Source: Lepraria neglecta (lineage: Eukaryota; Ascomycota; Lecanoromycetes; Lecanorales; Stereocaulaceae). Taken from it: DNA of 64,000 nucleotides. Location of the stretch: NCBI GenBank assembly GCA_033220425.1, contig CM065650.1:3472001-3536000 (forward strand). The letters run 5' to 3'. The position numbers and the translations under genes were made by a program. The notes under the pieces were generated by a model. That model ran no database searches and was not told the origin of the DNA. It saw nothing but the letters and a program-made list of their open reading frames with translations. Below, piece by piece: positions 58,511-64,000 of the stretch. The stretch's first letter is position 1. Each line of letters starts with the position of its first letter.

Positions 58511-59340
58511 GATGGGCCGAGAGGATTCGATAGAATGACCCATTGTGTCAAGGAACAATGGAGGTGTTTTGTAGATGATTCAGGAAGAGGTGAACTTTGA
58601 AGTGCCTTAGAAGGGTGAAGGCTTTGTCGAAGCTTTTGGGAGTGTAGATCTTTGAGTCGTCGTTTCACGTAAGATCGCCAATCCCACAATTGTGACGTAT
58701 CAGATTAAACCCTGTAGGATCAACTGGAAGTTTCAATGGGTGGCTGGTATGGCCGCGGCAATGTTTACAGACAATCGCGCTGTCTGGTGAGAGCGAAAAG
58801 GGAGGTTGTTGTTGTGAGTGTTGCGACAAAGAAGGCCGATGAGGGGTGACGGTTTGAAGGCTTTGGGGGGCAATGCAAAGTTGCAGATCGCTTGAATCAG
58901 CGAAAAATCTGGTTCTGGGCCGCACGCAAGTCCGCACTTCTCCGTCAGTTCCCGTACTTGCTGACAGCTTATGCAAAATCTGGTGAGATAAAGTGGGCAG
59001 CTTATAGAGACCCGTGAACCCACCTTGCCGTGCCAGGCTGCTAGCCAGGGGGCCACCTTACTAAGGTATTTAGCGCAAATTGCCATGTGGTTTCCTAAAT
59101 TAGTTTATGCGCTAGGACGATCATCTCTCGTTTCGACCATACACTTCGCGCTGCTTGCAACGATCCAATCCCAAACAGGCTCCATGCTGACCTGATCGCC
59201 GGGAATATCATGTGAACCCTACATTGACATTAGAGTATTAACGCCCCAATTGTGGGAAATTTGTCAGGTTCAGGAGATATTTATTTTCGAGGCCAGGACG
59301 ACTGTTGCCATCCATCCGGACAGAGGAAGGTGAAAGAATC
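58511..59340. other. Intergenic between divergent genes
   Basis: No supported gene; open frames at 58665-59086 (minus) have no motif. Confidence 0.4.
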
Positions 59341-61165
59341 ATGCCAAAGCAGAAGCAATTCTTGCAAGCTAAGAAGAAGATTGAAAAAGGGAACAAAAAA
59401 CAGGTTCGATAACATCCCGTCCTCCAGAAGCACCGACAGTTGGCTGATGCCGCAGTCAAGGGTCCGGAAACTGCAAACGAGTTTCTCGCTGGTATGTTAC
59501 ATTTCGGCCGAGGCAGCAGCCCTAAGACCAACGACTGACGCCAGATCAGCAGGAGTAGATTTTGAAGAAGCGGGGGAGAAAGTCCGTTATCCTTTCTGAG
59601 TTATCTTTGATGATATATGAAGACACCCGGCTCCTAAGACATCATGACTCAAGGATCATCTTAAAAGAGACATGCTGACTCCAAAATCGTTCAGTGGCGA
59701 GCTGGAGATGCTGCTAAATCCTTGAGGTTCTTCGTTCGGGCAACAGAGACCTATGATGCTGGCCTTCAGAGGTTTCCCCGGTCAATCGATCTTGCATACA
59801 ATAAGTGAGAGTAGGAGCCTTTCATTTGTACAAGGATCACTAAGCAACATAGGGCTCGGCTACAGTACGAAGTGGCTCAGCAACGAAGGCTGTTGGTACA
59901 CTTGCCCACACCGCTGATTGACCTTTTACAAATTGCTCTTGATTCACATAGATTAGCATTGAAGATCGATCAAGATAATCCTGATCTTTTATTGTGAGCT
60001 TCAATGACGCACAGAGAAGAATTCATGACTGACTCTTCGTAGTAATACCGCCCAGGTGCTGACAAGCCTTGCTGAAACCCTCAGTGAAGGCAGAGCGTCG
60101 GTAGAAATCCATCGAGATGAAGCACTGCGTCTCTTCCAGGAAGCTCTCGAGCTGTTCCAACGATGTCTCAACGTCCAGGAATTTAAATATACTCAAGCAC
60201 AAGAGAATTCTGCACAAGAAGCAGCGTCTCTGTCGGATGCTAACCCCGCTGACGAAGCCACAATGAGCGGTAATGCATCCAATGCATCAGAAGAAGAGGT
60301 CTGGGCATCAGTCGAGGAACCCATCACGAAAGACACGCTCCTTGATACTGCTATTGCGCAATTAGATACCTTGACTGCAATCTGTACTCTCAGCTCTTCT
60401 CATGTCCACGGTGGCCTTGCGTGGGTGGAAGAGTACTACCGTACCGAGCTCAATGACAGGATAAATTCCTACCTTAGTGGCACCAGCCATCAACATGAAG
60501 CTGCGCTTGCCAGGGCGAAGTTTGTTGCTGCAATTTCAGAAGCCGCTTTCCGGGGTGGAACACTCGAGCTTTCCACCTATGAGCGGGAATTAAACGCTGC
60601 TTTCACCCATCAGGATCTTGATCTAAGCAACGATCCCCAGGCTCTGTGCGATAGAGCGGATGCGTATCTGAGCTTTAATGCATGCGTGCAAAATGTTCTC
60701 CAACAAGCACAGTCAACGGAACTGACTCAAATTGGCAGCACTTGCTGGAAAATTATTACCAAAGCTCTAGACAGCCTCACAGCAGCGTCAAAACTACCCG
60801 AGGCTGAAAACCTCCCACGAATGCATCTTCGAAGAGGAGACTGCGAGCTGCTACGCTTACATCTGGGTGAAGCGCCCTTGAAATACGACCTCGCTATAAA
60901 GAGCGCACCCACACTGCTAAAGAATGCAGAGGTCTACTTCCGCGGTGCGGCGGCTTTAGCCAAGAGGAATGATGATGCCGAAGAAGAGCAGAAGGAAGCC
61001 GAAGTCAAGGAAACGATTGCTTTAGCACTGGCTGATAACTCAGAGAAGCTGACCTCGCTGATCAAGCTTCGGAGAGACTTTGTCGGAGTAGCTGTTGAAG
61101 AAATGAGAGATGAGGGTCTATTGGGCGAACAAAGCGTGCAGAAACTTGGACGATTATTTACATGA
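59341..61165 (+). CDS. TPR-like helical protein
   Basis: Exons: about 59341-59491, 59550-59581, 59695-59804, 59853-59993, 60043-61165. Splicing gives a continuous helical protein: LADAAVKGPETANEFLA, GVDFEEAGEK, WRAGDAAKSLRFFVRATETY, DLAYNKARLQYEVAQQ, NPDLLFNTAQVLTSLAETLS, then LFQEALELFQRCLNVQEF and further helices. The spacing of W, L and A residues marks tetratricopeptide-type repeats of a conserved-looking fungal protein of unknown role; a chaperone-adaptor role is only a guess. The N-terminal MPKQKQFLQAKKKIEKGNK is basic. Between it and the conserved part sits TAA (59410-59412) in frame. A 36-nt intron (59404-59439, GTTCGA...GACAG) would remove it in phase but is unusually short; otherwise the start is in an upstream exon. 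Confidence 0.75.
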
Positions 61166-61592
61166 GATTCTTTGACGAACGGAATCGTCCGTCCCGGAGA
61201 CGCTGCTAGAACATTTGCGAGGATTCTGGAAAAGACCCTTTGCAAATGCAGGTTTTCGCTGCAAGTGAAGCGAGATTCTGCTGAGTTCATGGTGCTGGAT
61301 TGGGTATTCTTGCAAAAATCATGGCAATCTGCCAGAAATGTTGATCAGTGGACATGGTCCAAAAGCAAATAGAAGTCATTTTCCACATGTTTTTGAGTGA
61401 AGTTCTCTTAAAAAGTATGGACAAGGTCCACTGCAGAGCATAAGATACGGGAGTACGTCAACTTTGAACTGTACATTTCGCAAAAAACTGCCATGTGCCC
61501 CCGGTTCCCATATCCGTGGACCCCATCTTATAGCCTTCTGTACAGCTCAACTCCCAACGCCGCGCATGATAGCAACAAACGTCTCGTACATC
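61166..61592. other. Intergenic, between converging genes
   Basis: No gene recognised. Confidence 0.45.
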
Positions 61593-62373
61593 TTACAGCC
61601 TACTTCCCCACACGCGGCTCCCAAGCTCGCTCTCTACCTCCATAGCCTCTCTCTTGACCTCCCCTCCCTCAACAACCCCTTCCATAACACTATTCGCACC
61701 CTCTAGATCTGTGATCACGGTTTCCAATCCGCTGACTAATTTCTCAACTTCTTCTCTTTGCCCTTCGACTCCTTTCGCTAGTTGCTCGTTCTCAGCTTGT
61801 ACCGCTTGTAATTCAGCTTCGAGTTGTGATTGCGTGGACGTGAGGTAAGGCGCTAGATGCGCAAGGTATAGAGATTGTGGGGGCAGTGTATGAGGTCTAT
61901 TATCAGGTTGGCAGTGTCTGTCAGCATAACATCCAACAATTGCATGAGAGTAGCCCCTCCGAAAACCCGTAGTATATTGACAGAGCATCATTCGGTCGTA
62001 CTCACGGCTCAGCAGGCAGCACCCCCTTCCCACCCCCTTCCTTCCTCGCCCTCGCAGTCCCCACCAGCCTCTCCAATTCATTCAATCCATTAACCACATC
62101 CTTCTCGACCAATATATCCTCGAATTCCTGTCTCGTTTTCTCTTCAATCCCCCCTACGATCTGCTTCCATACATGCTGCAGGACGTGCTCAGCGTGCTTG
62201 GCGGGCGTTGGGAAACAGGCGGCGAAGTTGACGTATGAACAGGTGTGTATTGTGTGGTTGAGAGCGGTTGTGAAGATGTTGTTTAGGGCTGTTGCGCGCG
62301 GGCCTGGTGTGAGCGATGTGGGTGGTTGAGGGGCGGGGGAGGGGGAGCGGTCGTTGGTGATTGTGGCGGCCAT
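61593..62373 (-). CDS. NNF1: Kinetochore protein Nnf1 (Mis12 complex)
   Basis: Subunit of the Mis12/MIND complex that links inner kinetochore to the Ndc80 complex. Minus exons 62373-62006 and 61917-61593, with an 88-nt intron (GTGAGT...GACAG), give 230 aa. The family signature is near the N-terminus: TPGPRATALNNIFTTALNHT followed by CSYVNFAACFPTPA. Next come HVLQHVWKQIVGGIEEKTRQ and EFEDILVEKDVVNGLNELER, then LAHLAPYLTSTQSQLEAELQ and a coiled coil to the end. Length and layout match fungal Nnf1/PMF1. Confidence 0.9.
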
Positions 62374-63231
62374 TGATTAGAAACGGTTCCAAATTGGGGC
62401 ACCGGGGGAACAACGCTTCAAGGGTAGAGCGCACTAACTCCTGCTACCATGAAGACTTCCAGCCATTTTGGAGCTGTCCATTGTTTACGACGCGCTTGAG
62501 CGCGCTTGGCCGGCCGGACACGGTTCCGCTCCTGAGCGCAGCTTCCTCTTCTGTGTTTCACTACGAATTCAACTGTAGTAATCGAAACTCTCGCACTATC
62601 TGACATAGCATCTAGCTAATACGATCGCAAAAGCTAATAGAATGGCTACTGATCCGAAGCAGGTCTGGTGTATACCGCCCTTCGATATATACAAAGCTAT
62701 GCTTGCCTTTTGCGTTGCAAAGGATATATGTTTACAAGAGATTCGAGTTTCTTGTGGTTGACCTACTTATTTTTCGCTCCTTTGCTTTCTGATCCTTCTA
62801 CCTACGCTGTTTTCGTGAAACTTCTCTCAGAAAAAGGACCATGTCAAACAGCAACCGCAAACAGAAACTTTGTCAAACAGGCCTTTGTTCTCCAGCGACG
62901 ACAATTTGAAGTCGAATTCGATCAAGTCATGCCACATAATCCGATGAATGCCCAAGGTCTGCGTTGCATCAGTATACTGATTTCCTGAGTTCCCTCATTG
63001 ACATCTCATTCTTTGCATATCCTATCAATTTATCAATATCAGCTAGTTCTCAATGTTAATTCTAGTATCACTTGTCCTTCGACAATCCCGTTCGCTCCTG
63101 CATGCCGACCGAATACCTAATACCAGCTATACCCTCCGCCTGTATTCTACAAGCTGTGGCGTTAGCCATGCTCGGGCACTAACATCATCACTGCTTTTCT
63201 CTGAACAATCAGCATACTTCACGCGATTTGA
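62374..63231. other. Intergenic or hidden 5' exons of SprT-like gene
   Basis: A short frame from ATG 62642 (MATDPKQVWCIPP) may belong to the next gene, but I could not connect it. No other feature. Confidence 0.35.
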
Positions 63232-64000
63232 TTCGTTTGTTGGCCCCAACGCTGCGTTGCCATAGCCTCAGCCTCTAGAGCGCCTTCCAAACCTCCATAC
63301 AGTCACAGCGAGTCGAGTGTTATTTCGAAGAAGTCGAGAAGCCCGGTCAAAGTTAAACATCGTACTGGACTCGAACTCGTTTCTTGTCCGGTGTCTGGTG
63401 CCAGTCGCCTCCAAGACGGGAAATACACCACAAAGGTCCTGGCCAGCGGTCTCATTCGCCGCCTCCCACAGAGTAATCCGATTGATGCCAAGCTCAAACC
63501 AATCCAAAGTGAAGCTCTGAAGAAGTTTTATTCTAGGATATCTAATATTCGCTTTATAAGGCTCAAAAAAGACTTTTGTCTGAAGTCTTTCCTTCGACTT
63601 TTCGATGACTGCTTCCTCCCGGGATTTTTGGGCAACTGGATAGACGTCAAGTGGGCGGAAGGTCGCCCAAACCAGCCGGCGTGGTCTGGTAGAGCAACTT
63701 TGCAAACAGACGTCAGAGGGCATCAGCGTATTATCATTCGGATAGTAAAGCCTTCTGGAGAGCATTGGAGCGAGACCACCATTCAGGGGGTTCTAGCTAC
63801 CTTACTCGTCGAGATGGTCAATGCTGTGTTCCTGCTACACGCCTGCCGCTGCCTCTCCTGCCTAGGCCTCGGTCAAGAGCTGTCGAAAGCAAAGCTACTC
63901 ACGGCTTTAGAGGATGAAGCCAATAATTCTCTTACTGATTTTACGAAGCCTTGGCAACTAAAGGATCCTTTTGGCAATTCTGACTCCGGGCAACCCAAAT
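63232..64000 (+). CDS. SprT-like domain protein, active-site motif lost; cut by window edge
   Basis: An open plus frame of 256 codons runs to the last base with no stop, so the gene continues outside the window; the 5' end must lie in an upstream exon, as no Met precedes the domain in this frame. Recognised order: LRLFDDCFLPGFLGNWIDV, then AWSGRATL, RIIIRIVKPSGEHW and TTIQGVLATLLVEMVNAVFL followed by ACRCLSC. This matches the SprT-like metalloprotease layout found in fungal proteins, where the core is LLHEMxHAFF followed by a C.C..C site. Here the HExxH zinc motif reads VEMVN: both His are gone (codons 63808-63810 GTC and 63820-63822 AAT). It cannot be a zinc protease as written; it is a pseudoenzyme or a decaying copy. 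Minus-strand frame 63765-63268 is its shadow. Confidence 0.55.

Noticed and set aside
63268-63765. 165-codon minus-strand frame
   Set aside because: The opposite strand carries the SprT-like domain with recognisable motifs; this frame is its shadow.
1-64000. Reassigned TAG/TAA codons (alternative genetic code)
   Set aside because: Hsp90 (after MEEVD), STE2, NTH1, DPM2 and the BCAS3-like gene all end properly in TAG, and several others in TAA, so both are true stops.

Overview
The window is nuclear DNA of a filamentous ascomycete (Pezizomycotina). Genes are intron-poor. Most introns are 46-60 nt, with GT-AG ends and CTAAC/CTGAC-like branch points. The gene set is fungal: a Ste2-type pheromone receptor, a cAMP-receptor-like GPCR, a NUC-1/PHO4-type bHLH factor, a DUF7729 surface protein, Nnf1 and a septin-type GTPase. 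The class is not fixed by anything I can see; Dothideomycetes or a nearby class is my guess. I found no tRNA, rRNA, CRISPR array or intact transposon.

Layout. 0.6-7 kb: two seven-helix receptors (cAMP-receptor-like at 664-2186, Ste2-type at 5801-6969) flank a broken BRCT gene and a 147-bp MITE-like element with TA target-site duplication. 8.3-19.4 kb: a 643-aa hypothetical protein, a divergent FAM32A/endonuclease III pair, two coiled-coil hypotheticals and a small zinc-ribbon protein. 20.7-27.3 kb: an AidB-like acyl-CoA dehydrogenase with an internal stop, an intact BTB gene next to a decayed BTB copy, a small Cys-containing protein with a likely frameshift, and 6-phosphogluconolactonase. 29.4-38.3 kb: an RRM-like protein, DPM2 divergent from CWC22, and a BCAS3-like WD40 protein. 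40.5-45 kb: a DUF7729 protein and the NUC-1-like bHLH factor, which has a perfect CACGTGGG site upstream. 46.1-48.3 kb: a decayed modular Cys-rich secreted protein. 48.7-62.4 kb: Hsp90, a septin-type GTPase, a G3BP-like RNA-binding protein, a small conserved protein, a TPR protein and Nnf1. The right edge cuts a SprT-like gene whose HExxH motif is destroyed.

There is no operon-like logic; this is a mixed housekeeping and accessory stretch. The main theme is unequal decay. Large housekeeping genes are intact, while several accessory genes carry in-frame TAG/TAA codons or frameshifts. Each nonsense codon could come from a C-to-T (or G-to-A) change in a CpA/TpG context. I could not compare with any database, so names rest on recognised motifs and remembered family features. 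Exon joins were worked out by hand from reading phase and splice consensus.
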